From Brachycybe producta (lineage: Eukaryota; Arthropoda; Diplopoda; Playtdesmida; Andrognathidae), in contig JAUPFP010000028.1 of NCBI GenBank assembly GCA_036925085.1, positions 1,667,501 to 1,731,500 on the forward strand: a stretch of 64,000 nt of DNA. Reading direction: 5' to 3'. Every line of letters starts with the position of its first letter. The stretch's first letter is position 1. The notes below the pieces were generated by a model. That model saw nothing but the letters and a program-made list of their open reading frames with translations. It was not told the origin of the DNA and made no database searches. Shown one piece after another: positions 1-10,788 of the stretch. Made by a program: the position numbers and the translations under genes.

Positions 1-1655
1 GAAAATAAAAAAAGGCAATACAAAAATTTATTGCTCTCCAAGAAACAAGTGAATTTCATTACGGATAATGCATTTGAAAACTTTTCTTAACTAATAATTC
101 ATAGTTATTAACTTTATTATACATGAAATATTTAGTTGAAAGGAGCAATTTTGGAGATTATGTTTTGACAATTTAGTTGTTTTCTTTCATGTTGCATGGT
201 TACAAGACAATTTGCTGAAATTTTTATACAATAAGTACCAAAAAAATATAAAAGAATGATGGAAGAAAGAAAATTGGTTTTGAAACTAATTGTTTGACAA
301 CAACAATGCCACTATTTTTTTTTTGTTGTTGTTGTCTCTTTCACTCTTCTATAATATTTTAGTACAGTAACCTTTTCCACCCGTTAAATATTTAATTACT
401 GTGCATTTGTCTAATTGGAGTAGTGGCCCTCAAACTAAACTACCGTTTACATCATTAGCATATGTTTAAATAAATGGAGGGCTTTGTATGTCAAAGTACA
501 AAAACAACACACACAACTTGACTACAATTCCACTTAGTTTTAAGGCTCAAATTCAAGAAGGAAACTTGGCACTTCAATTTCAAATTGAAGTATCTCAGAA
601 CATTGAAATAAACAATGTTCAATTATTACTCAATTTTTTTTTATATTGGAACCTTGTTCAGGGGATTTGAAATTGAAGCTCAAGTACGAAGTCTCCTTGA
701 ATTTGGGCGTCGAAACGTGCTTTTCTTTGGTGGCCACAGTGTCCTCCATCCATCCATGCAACAATTGGATGGAATATAGATTATCATCTGTGTCTCATAT
801 ACGGTATGTTTCAGAAAACCCCAACGCACCAGTCCAAAGTGTGTACTGTGGTTATAGTCTTTCAAAAAAGAACTGGAACACGGTTTCTACTGTAAATGGA
901 ATTAGAGAGAATTGTTTTCAGATTTCAGTCATTTCAGCCTTCCCTTTCCAAGACAATAGTTAGATTTAACACAAAGCGCGGACCTCGTCAAAGGTAAGTA
1001 CTAGGTAACAATCGAAAAGGGCTGTACACAGACGCTCCATTGATGATTTTGGAATTTTAATGTGTTAATAAAATGCTGGTTTTTGACGATCTTTGTATTT
1101 GAAGTAATTTCTTAAAGGTAATTAATTCATTACAAAAGAAATTATGACCTTTTTTGTAATGAATTTACTTTGAAAGCAGTTTGTTCCAACACTGATGAAT
1201 GATGATGTTACCGTCAAAGTGACGGGAAAAAAAGATCATTCCATTCCACCGATTCACTAGTTATTCTGCATTTGACATACATCAGTTTAACTAATCAGTA
1301 TAACACAACGTGTACTTAGATTACCTTGTTGTTTTATGCGTTGACATTGTCTAAGCGATAATACGAGAATAGCCGTAATTTTGCAGATTTACAAGGTAAT
1401 TGATCGTAGTGAACAATGAGCAGAGAGTTGAGCACTTAAATTGTGATGAAACTAGCAAATATAAGAAGATTGTAGGCAATTTGAGTTCAGGTTTGAATAT
1501 TTGAATTTAAAACAGGGTGTTTTGAAGTGTTTCAAACGGGGCGGCTAGTGACAGTGATAATTGGCTCAGTAATCGTTAGGTTTGATCGATGAAAAGAAGA
1601 TCAATTAGTTTCTTAAGTGTCTCAAGTGTGTAATTTTTTAAATTTTTATTTGCAG
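1..1655. other. Non-coding DNA upstream of the first visible ADAM10 exon
   Basis: No exon with a convincing signal peptide is visible here, although the exon at 1656 begins in the middle of a codon and therefore needs an upstream coding exon. A good donor-like AAAG/GTAAGTA occurs at 993/994, but the frame before it that would join the next exon is stopped nearby and has no Met, so I do not call it coding. About 545-680 resembles 30785-30930 (shared GGAAACTTGGCACTT), a dispersed repeat. A short inverted repeat around TTCATTACAAAAG lies near 1125-1170. Confidence 0.5.
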
Positions 1656-4600
1656 CTGTTAAGTTGAATGACTACATCCTTCATTATGAAACGCTTAATT
1701 ACGACAACGAGGTGGTGCACAACAGTCATCTCCGTGCCAAACGGTCTCTTAACAAAGATCCTTTCGTCCATCTTAATTTTCATGCCCACGGACGGTGAGA
1801 AGAAGCAAAAAAAAATCGGCAGAAAGAAGAAGAAACTTCATTTTGTCGTTCTTTTTTTATTCGAACTCTGTGATCGTCTTAATCTCAATTTTCTTCTCTT
1901 TGTTTTATTTTCGTAGGCATTTTCAACTTAGATTGAGACACGATAGGTCCGTGTTTTCAGACGATTTAGTAGTCGATGCACCTAGTGGAAATTTAGCAGA
2001 TAATTTTGATCTTTCACATTTATATTCAGGATCCTTATGGGGTATGTATTTTTCAAAACGCGAAAAAAAAAAAAAAAGAAACTAGAAGAGTAATCGAAGT
2101 TGTAAAGATAATCTTCCTCATGATATCTTTAAAAATCAACTTTTTATTTCAGTTTGAAGAAGGAGAAAATTTATGTTTTATTTACGCAGTGAAGTTATTG
2201 AGAGAAAAAATGCTTCTTTGAAAGCATTTTTTCTCTCAATAATTTTACTGTGTAAATAAAACGTAAAACTGTTTGTCGGAAACAGTGAATATCTTGAATT
2301 TCTTTCAAGCATTACATACTTTTAAGGTGGTTTTTTCTTTAGATGTTTTTGTTCGTAAAAATGCCAAGGAAACTTTTTTCAGGAACATTACGATAAAATT
2401 AAAATTATAGAAGATTTTGCGAAACGTTTTTTCATGGCAATGTATCCTCCAGTAGATAGTTCTATGTTAGGACGATTTCAATTTAACAAGGATGTCTTAT
2501 ATTGTCTAAATGACAATCATTTATGATCGGGAGCAATGCCCCTCCCCCCCCCCCGCGCCATATGGCTTTTGAGCTGATTGAAGGTGTACTGAGTTGAATT
2601 GAATCTTAACTAGTTTAAAACCGTAGTTTAAAAATTATTCGTTTTTTTTTTTTTTTCTTTTCTGCAGCAACACTTTTCACAAAAAAGAATTAATATTTTT
2701 TTCTTTTTTTCAAACCGTCATAAAAAGTTTATTTTTAAAAAAATTTCGTAATTCTTCTGAAGAACGTTTTCTTTGAAACCCTAAATTTTCTCAAAACTCT
2801 TAAACTCTAATTACTCTTGTCTTTCAGGTGAAAATGAAGAGAAACTTGAATGTGTTTTAGAAACTAGAGATAGGTAGCTCAATCACTTAAAGGTATTTTC
2901 ATGTTGATTTCTTGTGAAGTGGTTGAACTACCCTTCTAGTTACTAAACACTTTTGAATTTTCTGAAAACAGAATAATCGGAGTTGGAAAATCGGCTGTTG
3001 ATAAACCATCTTAACTATTGACCATTTGTAACAAATTGACTTGTTGTTTCTCAGGTGAATCCGATACACACGTATTCGGTTCGATACGATCCGGAGTCTT
3101 CGATGGGAAGATCAGTACTCCGAAAGGTAACTTTTTCGTCGAGAGGGCCAATAAGTACTTTTCGCCTCTCGCTCCTTCTGAATTTCATTCTGTGATCTAC
3201 TCGGAGGACGATGTCGTTGATGCTCATGCTTCAAAGCGTGCTGGTAACTTCTTTTTTATACAGGTAAACGAAGGCTGAAGTTACTTACAATTTGTGTTGT
3301 TTTTCGCTAACAAAAGGTAACGCTGTCGGCTGTGGTATAACGGCAGATGTTAGGCAATGGATGGATTCCATTCAACATTCCTCAGTCGAAGAGCCAACCG
3401 TTAATTTGACGGTAAAAGTTATCGTTTTTTTTTTTTGTATGTTGTCGAATTGTACTTAGTGTGTTTCGGGTTTGTATTTCAGACGAATAAGGCGAATAGT
3501 GTGTCTGATGTTGACAGTTTCCGTTTACATTTGGCCGCACCTCACTATAAATATTCCAAAGAGTCACAAAAAACGAGCACGAAACACTTAAACAGAGCTA
3601 AAAGAGCGATTCCGGGGTCTAATCGTCGCGCTTGTTCGCTTTACATTCAAACGGATCCTTTTTTATGGGATTACATTCACAATAAAGAGAGCGACGACAC
3701 GAAAACTCGTGAAGAAATTGCTTCTCTCATTTCTCAGCACGTTAAGGCGGTTAATCAAATATATGAGAATGAGGACTTCAATGGGTTTAGAGGAATCAAG
3801 TTCTTAGTTCAACGGATAACGGTAAGTTGATGATAAATAATCTTTTTAAATTTTGGAGGTGGTTCTCTGGAGGTTTGTTTTCGCAAGACGAAAAAAAAAT
3901 CGACATAAATCTTATTAGAGCAAAGCATCTTGCTTGGCAAAAACAGGATTTCTATAGATTGTTACAAGATGGAAAGAGATTGTTGATAATCGGGCTTTTA
4001 AAAAGAACTTTGTGTGAAGAAATTGAAATTGTCTGAGAGAGTGTAATAGTATCAGGAAAAGAGGAATGGAGAGGGAAGGTTTTTTTAAACAATGACACAG
4101 GGTGGAAAATCATGATTTTTATTTTTAAAAAAATTGAATTTAAAACACTATGTATGAAAAGCAGTAGTTTACATTTAAAAAAAAAATTAAATTTATATTG
4201 CATTTTACATGCATAACACGAAGAATTTTGTGAACTTGGTAGCGCAGTGGAGGTAGCCTCCGCTTGTGGTGCTGAAAGTCCCAGGTTCGAATCCCAGTCG
4301 AGGCATGGTTGTTGTTTTTGCCTTTCATGATTTCTCCGTCATTGCGGAATTGACGTCAGGCAAAAGAGCAACCGGTTGTAAAAATACATTTCGCCAAATC
4401 CGACTCGTATTTTGCATCTTTCATCATTCAGCTTTCATCGTCATTTGACCGATCCTGTTCGATGCGGAGCGTAGTCCAGTGAAAGATGACGAAGAACCCA
4501 AACAATATGAAACAATTAGTTTTAAGAAGTATGCTATTTAATTGTTTATTAACTTTATAATTACTATTAATTTAAAATTTTCTGAAAATTTATCTTCAGT

Positions 4601-7600
4601 TTTGATTGCTCAAGTAAGTAATCAGTAGTCAGTAATAAGGAAAAAATCATGTGATTTAAATTAATCCACCCCGCTATATCTTTAAAAATTAACGTTTTAC
4701 AATAGTTCGTAAAAAAAAATTCGTTTTTTTTTAAATATAGAATAGAAACCGTTTAACACGAAATATAGTTTTAGTCTCTTTAGAATAGCATAATAATTCT
4801 TCTTTTTAAAACGGAAAAATAATTCCAGCACCTTTCATTTCGTGGTCTCTAGTGTACCATGAATTGTTTAATTTCAAACATGTTTTTTTGTAAAAAAATA
4901 ATAAGTAGACTGCAAGCCATATACAGATGTTTGTGGTTTAAACTTGCGAAAGCACACCTCTAATTGTTCGTAACTTCTGACAAAATATAACTAACGGAAG
5001 ATCATGTTTAGATTAACGACAGCAGTTCATGTGATTCCGAATACAAACGTCAACAGAATCCGTTCTGTTCGAGTAATATCGATGTCAGCAATTTTCTGAA
5101 TTTGAATTCGCAAATGAATCACGATGCATTTTGCTTGGCTTACGTTTTTACGTATCGTGATTTTACGGGAGGAACGTTGGGCCTTGCATGGGTTGCATCT
5201 CCTCAAGGTTGGTATTTTTCTTAAATAGAATAAACTTTACTTAAATCCTCGAATCAAGTGTGTAATTAAGTGAAGTTTGGGTTCATAGGTGCATCAGGAG
5301 GCATTTGCGAGAAATTTAAGACATACAGTGAGAACAGTGGAGGCAGGCACGTTCAAACAAAACGTAGTCTCAACACTGGAATCATCACGTTCGTTAATTA
5401 CAACAGCAGAGTGCCTCCGAAGGTTTCACAGTTAACTCTTGCTCACGAGATAGGTCACAATTTTGGTTCTCCAGTGAGTATTTTACTGTGTGTTCGTACT
5501 TTTGCACGGTGCCGGAAAGCGACAAAACCACTTTTTTTTAAGAAAAAGAATTTCAGGTTTATTTGAAACTAGAAGAAACTCAAACTGCATTTTTGTGCGA
5601 ATCTTTTTGAAAATAACGTTTTATGGCAAGTTGAAACCATTTTATGATGGTTTTAATCGGTCAGAAAACTAAATTTTTGTCTGTTTTCTCAGACTGTCAT
5701 AAAAAAGTTTATCTTAAGTTTCATCGTGAAAATAACAAACATTTACGTGTGTTTATTTCTTTACTTTAAATGAAATCTTTAAATGTTTTTGTAATCTGCT
5801 TCAAGAGGAAGGGTTTTTCGTTGTATGTAGGGCTCGAGTGATTCCATAATTTCGCCGATTATTTTGCCAATTGTTCGGGGGAAAGTCAATTGACCGATGC
5901 CAGTATAATGTCGATACATTTAGTTTTTTTCCTTAAAAAGTATGAGTGTAATTTAATAACTTTTTACTAGGTATTAACTTGCATTGCAACACTCATTTTT
6001 CTTAAATTTGCCTTTATTATTAATTTCAAGCAAATAAACTGAAAAATGAGAGAAAATGCAAATACGAGAAATATATTTAAATTGAATTTATTAATTTAAC
6101 CGTAATTAATGAGATGCTTCAAAAACCAAATGATTAAATTATAAAATGGCAAGTTTTTTGAAGAAAATATTTATAAAATCGAGTCTGGTTATATATTGAG
6201 AGATGAGACTACCATACAAATTATTAAGACTGAAAAAGTTTTCTTTTCTTTTAAAGTTTCAACGAAAGTTACTTGTTAGAGGCGCAAATCTAACCTTCAA
6301 CTTATTCAAAAGTTTTTTAGATTTCAGCCTGTGAAGAAATGCATCATTTATTTGCTTTACAGAATTTTAATGAATTTGTAGGTTTTATCTAACGTCTCTT
6401 ATTTTTGTTAAAAGTATCCATATCGGTATTTTAAATGCCGATGTCGATATATGAGAAACTGACTATTGGTGCAAATACAATCGGTTTAGGGATGTATAGG
6501 TCGACCCCTTGATTGGCATCATGTAAAAAAGTTGAAGAGATACAGTTAAAAAGTAATTAAAATATGTTTGTAGCATGATTATCCACTGGAATGTCGACCA
6601 GGTGGACTGGAAGGAAACTACATTATGTTTGCTAGTGCCACTCCCGGTGATAGACCGAATAATAGTAAATTCTCAACGTGCAGTAAGCGCAACGTTACGT
6701 CTGTCTTGGAAGCTGTCTTCAGTAGTAAGAGTGGCAAAGAAAACTGTTTTCTCGGTAAGGAACCGAACACGTTTTATCCAATTTCTTTTATGGGTTCTTT
6801 GATATATGGTGAGATGATATTTTTCCACACAGAGGAAGATGGACCGTTTTGCGGCAATCACATCGTTGAAGCTGGCGAAGAATGCGATTGTGGTTACAAC
6901 GATGAAGAATGTACCGAAATGTGTTGTTATCCACGCGAGAGTAAATTTCCAGGTGCGGTGCCTTGCACGCGTCGTCAAGGAGTTTGCAGGTAACGTTTTT
7001 GTTTGTCTTTGTTCAAAAATGGAAATCGTTTAGATTTTATTTTTCATTTTTTGAACATGGTGCAGCAAATAAAATCTTAGAGAAGGTTTTTTTTTAATGC
7101 AACTTTCAATCTATGAAACTGTTGTAAGGTTTATTTGTTACTTTACAAAAATAAACGAAGGTCTAAAATTTAAAAATTAACTTTTTATAATACTTTAAAT
7201 TTCTAAACATTTCGTAGATTTTTTTTCAATCTGTCATAAAAAAGTTAATTTTTAAATAGTTGTTTGTGAAAATAGTTTATAAATTTGCATTTATTCTTTC
7301 AAGTTGTTTCCTGAACAGCTGATTTTGGAATTCTAGTTATTTTGTGTTTCTGGAGCAACACTAAGGAGAATATTGAAAGTGCGTTAGAAACTAGAATGAT
7401 AGTTGAATCACTAATTAGTATTTTCATCTTGTTATCTTTCAAAAGAAACTTTTTTAGACAAAGATATCATCTGCTTAAAGTTGGATCATTTTCAAACTGA
7501 CATATAAACGTTTAATTTAAAATATATGAAAATACTCTTTAAGTAATTGAGCTACCCTTCTAGTTTTTAAAATACTATCATATTTTTTTTAATTTGGTCC

Positions 7601-10600
7601 TATTTAAATTTAAAATTTAAAATAAATTTTTTTGAAAAGTTGCGCCTTTTAAACGATCTCTTTTTGTGTCATTTCAGTCCGAGTCAAGGACCTTGTTGTA
7701 ACCAGAATTGTCAATTCGATGATAACAAACTGTGTCGATCTGAGTCTGACTGCAATTTGCTGTCAATGTGCAAATATCCTTTTACTTATTATGGAGTGAA
7801 CGTAACATTCAACATTGTTTCAGTTGTTTTCTTTAATTTTGTTGTTATACTGGTTTCAATGCGCAATGCCCAGCTTCGGATCCAAAACCAAACGGAACGT
7901 TGTGTAACAAAGAGACTCAAGTCTGTCTGAAGGGGGTATGGGCTATTTTTTTATTTTAGAAAATGATATTTGAAGGGGATAATTTTGAATGGAATTAATT
8001 ATCGAGGTTAGGACAAATTACAATTACAATTAGTACTCTGCTAGGCCTATGGCAGAGGGACATAAAAGTCCAGATGCAGCATTAAGCACTGTCAAGCACA
8101 TATACATGCACATAGGTCTATATAAAAACAAAATGAATATACAATTGTCAATCCCACAAAACAAAATTATCCCCATTCACCACTTCTTCCTCAGGAAGAG
8201 AGTTCCATTGTCTTATAACTCTAGGAAAAAAAGACCAAAGTAATTAATTTCAATAAATTACACCAGTGAAAAACTAATAACAGTTACAATTACTAAATCT
8301 CAAATACAAATTAATTACAATTACTAAATTTAAAATATAAATGAATTACAATTACTAAATTTAAAATAAAAACTAATTGCAATTAGGAATTATTCTGAAG
8401 CATTTAATTACTTTCCAATTAAAAATCTGTTAACAGAGGAAAAAATATGGCATCATCAATTGTAAAAACAACAATTATAAAACTTAATGGGGAAAGTGAC
8501 GCTGAAACGCTCCTTTTAATTCTGTTTGTCATTTATTAAGGATTAGTTAATAACTCAAGTTCTCAATTGTTGGAGAACAAAAATAACTAAACATACAAAA
8601 TAGAAATGTAATTTAATTTTCATTAGAATAGCTAATTACAATTGCAGGTTACAAAGAAGAATTAATTAAATTACAGTAATTCAGCACTTTTGACAAGTTA
8701 CTTTTAAAAACTGTAAATTATATCTCTTAGGAGTGTATCGGTTCGATTTGTCTGAAACATCAACTCGAAGAATGCTTCCTCACGAAAGCACCTGGCGTAA
8801 CCCCCGAACAGTTGTGCGAAGTGGCTTGTCAGCAGCGAGGACAACCGAACACTTGCCAGAGTACCTTCCACTTTCAGGATCCTTCTGGTCGTAATATGAG
8901 TGGAATTCGATTGAGGCCTGGTTCGCCGTGCGACAACTTCCAAGGATTCTGCGACGTCTTCCAGAAATGTCGTGCGGTTGATGCAGAGGGTCCGTTGGCG
9001 AGACTTAAGAATCTACTGTTTAACGAGGAGACCTTCGTGACCATTTCGCAGTGGGTCACGGTAAGATCTTGAGTTACTTTTATTTCTTTACTTGGTTCCA
9101 CTTTAATCGAAGTTACGAAAATAAGCCGAGAAACAGAAGTTAACTGTCGATTTGTTCTAAATGTTCTTTCTTTTTTTTTGTTTTCTTTTTACTAACTGGG
9201 GAATTTCATTTAGGTGCTCGGTTTTGGTGTTATGAAACGAATGCTTGGTTTGATAAATTGACTTATAAAAGTTCATATCGTAATTTGTACATGCGGCTTA
9301 ATTTTTCTAAGCATTTTTTTACGGTGTTGGAACTGGGAGTTTTTGTTTATCTTTTTCTTTGATGCATTTATGTTTCTCGTCACTAAAAAAACTAACTGCA
9401 CTTGTTTAAGTGGTTCATCTTGTTAATGAAGTTACATAAACTCTTAGTTATTCTGCGTTTTGAAAACAGTTTAAGAAAAGAAACTTGAGTGTTTTAAAAA
9501 AAATGGGCGCAGATCTAACTCCAAATTGAAAAAAATGTCAGATACAAAACGAAAAATTGTTCAAACCAAGAAATGAAAAAATGCAAAATTTGAACAAGCG
9601 GAAAACTAAATGAGGCCAATTTGAATAAACGGCAAACTGAATAATCGCCAAACCTCCATAGTAAGAGTCACTTCAACTACCAAAAATAGTAATCATTTAG
9701 CCTCAAAGCTTCGTAGCCCTTCACCGTGCCAAAGACACAAAATAAGGCCGAAAGCAATACACAGAAACTAAAACGAATCAATATCTTTCCAAACATACTC
9801 GATATCCCAATTTAGATAAGCCAAATTCCGGGCCGCGCATGGCTCGTCATCATCTCCAATCATTCATCATCATCATCATTGACCGTTCCCGCTCCTTGCA
9901 GGACGTGTTCCAGGGAATGAAGAGGAAATATGTGCGAAAACACTAAACGTTTAGCAATTATTCAGATTGGCGTTTGTTCAGTTTGGCGTTTAATCAGTCG
10001 CTTCTTTAGAAACTACACACAATTGAATCTCGTAACTATTTTCACGTTGATATTTTTTTAAAGTGATAAACATTTTATAGCATTTTGAAATTAATAGTTT
10101 TATATATTATTGTACACTTTTTCACGTTTTAGGCCAATTTGAAGCGAAAGACTAAAATCTTGAACATGAAATTTCTATACGAATTATTTTTTTTAACATG
10201 TTGACACAATTGAGTTACTAGTCTAGTTTCTCAAACGCTTTCAATTTCTTATTGTTGCTTCAAAATGCAGAATAGCAAAAAGAATTCTTCTATTACATTG
10301 TCCTTTTTTGTTTGGATATTTTGCAATGGCTGCTTTTAAAACGTCTTAATTTGGGTTTTCTATTTTTTTTTTCTCTTTTAAATTTGCAGCGATATTGGTG
10401 GGCAGTTCTGTTAATGAGCGTTGCTTTTGTCGTACTGATGGGAATTTTTATCAAGTGCTGTGCCGTCCACACACCCAGTAGTAACCCTAAGAAAGCTCCC
10501 GCACTTCGAATCACCGATACTTTGCGACGACCAGCGCAAACACTGAGGCGTAAAAGGCGCCATCATCAGACGGCGCCTCAATCTGGTCAGGGACCACCTC

Positions 10601-10788
10601 CACCGTATCCGGGCCATGCACGAGGAGGACCTAGCCGCGGTGGTGGTTCGCGTCCTCGTGGCGGTTACGGCGAGGGCCGTGGCCATTACAATAGAAAGAA
10701 CCAATTTGGACCTGGATTACCGTATGCTGCAGCTTATAATCCACAGCAACGTCATAGCCAAATTGAAATGGGACATTTAAATGTATGA
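1656..10788 (+). CDS. ADAM10: ADAM10/Kuzbanian-type disintegrin metalloprotease (5' exon missing)
   Basis: Membrane metalloprotease that sheds ectodomains (Notch and others in known ADAM10s). Exons: 1656-1794, 1917-2041, 3055-3243, 3317-3411, 3483-3821, 5012-5207, 5289-5473, 6574-6754, 6833-6989, 7678-7773, 7851-7935, 8731-9060, 10390-10788; phases agree throughout, giving about 837 residues. The prodomain starts at the ADAM10-like [10 protein letters not shown] furin site RAKR lies near residue 220. The zinc motif is [10 protein letters not shown], with the third His supplied by the next exon (HDYP), so an intron splits HExxHxxGxxH. A Cys-rich disintegrin region ([16 protein letters not shown]) follows, then [16 protein letters not shown], a transmembrane stretch ([18 protein letters not shown]) and the conserved juxtamembrane VHTPSSNP. 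The tail of about 107 residues is longer than in vertebrates and rich in RG/RGG, with a PPPPY motif. Intron 10 (7774-7850) is AT-AC; the others are GT-AG. Only the signal-peptide exon is lacking. The family call is near certain; single exon edges are less so. Confidence 0.95.
2175..2262 (+). repeat. Near-perfect 41-bp hairpin in ADAM10 intron 2
   Basis: Arms at 2175-2215 and 2222-2262 are inverted copies separated by only 6 nt. Of 41 positions, 38 pair by Watson-Crick rules and the other three would pair as G.U in the sense RNA. The sequence to its left (about 2083-2160) resembles a family A left half, so this may be the centre of a family A copy. Confidence 0.75.
2800..3015. mobile_element. 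Family A foldback element, short copy (ADAM10 intron 2)
   Basis: The left arm (TTTTAGAAACTAGAGATAGG then TAGCTCAATCACTTAAAGG) and the right arm (GAACTACCCTTCTAGTTACT, then ATAATCGGAGTTGGAAAATC) are inverted relatives and nearly abut, so the middle of the longer copies is missing. It ends about 40 nt before the acceptor of the exon at 3055. Confidence 0.7.
4226..4488 (+). mobile_element. tRNA-derived SINE in ADAM10 intron 5
   Basis: The head carries a pol III A box TAGCGCAGTGG (4240-4250, fits TRGYNNARNNG) and a perfect B box GGTTCGAATCC (4284-4294) spaced as in a tRNA. A non-tRNA body of about 190 bp follows. The flanking 8-mer ACGAAGAA occurs at 4218-4225 and 4489-4496 and may be the target-site duplication, though it is short. 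A functional tRNA is excluded because the 5' and 3' ends do not pair as an acceptor stem. Confidence 0.7.
4745..4862. mobile_element. Family B foldback MITE, copy 1
   Basis: Begins AACCGTTTAACACGAAATA and ends with the inverted CCTTTCATTTCGTG. The interior TCTCTTTAGAATAGCA is shared with the copies near 48290 and 62880. Confidence 0.6.
7305..7605. mobile_element. Family A foldback element (ADAM10 intron 9)
   Basis: Starts with AACAGCTGATTTTGGAATTC, continues GCGTTAGAAACTAGAATGAT and AGTATTTTCATCTTGTTATC, and finishes with the inverted AATTGAGCTACCCTTCTAGT. Both halves are present and inverted. Confidence 0.75.
7936..8730. other. ADAM10 intron 11: AT-rich repeats, no exon
   Basis: From about 8270 to 8400 the 16-mer ATTACAATTACTAAAT recurs several times with variation. 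The stretch 8040-8240 (GGCCTATGGCAGAGGG, then CTCAGGAAGAGAGTTCCATT) looks like an old dispersed repeat by its style, but I see no second copy in the window. Confidence 0.4.
10005..10275. mobile_element. Family A foldback element, diverged (ADAM10 intron 12)
   Basis: A left arm remnant (TTTAGAAACTACACACAATT, then TATTTTCACGTTGATATT) and a right arm (GTCTAGTTTCTCAAACGC followed by TTGTTGCTTCAAAATGCAGA) are inverted versions of each other. Confidence 0.6.

Noticed and set aside
646..963. 105-residue plus-strand ORF upstream of ADAM10
   Set aside because: No similarity to an ADAM prodomain or signal peptide and no donor in a usable phase; partly covered by a dispersed repeat.
4240..4310. A tRNA gene
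   Set aside because: Only the A and B boxes are tRNA-like; no acceptor stem closes and a long unrelated body follows, so it is a SINE head.
7640..7930. Apparent frameshift in ADAM10 (open frame running through the disintegrin exon into SMRNAQ)
   Set aside because: The shift disappears when the segment 7774-7850 is treated as an AT-AC intron; the protein then matches the family exactly.
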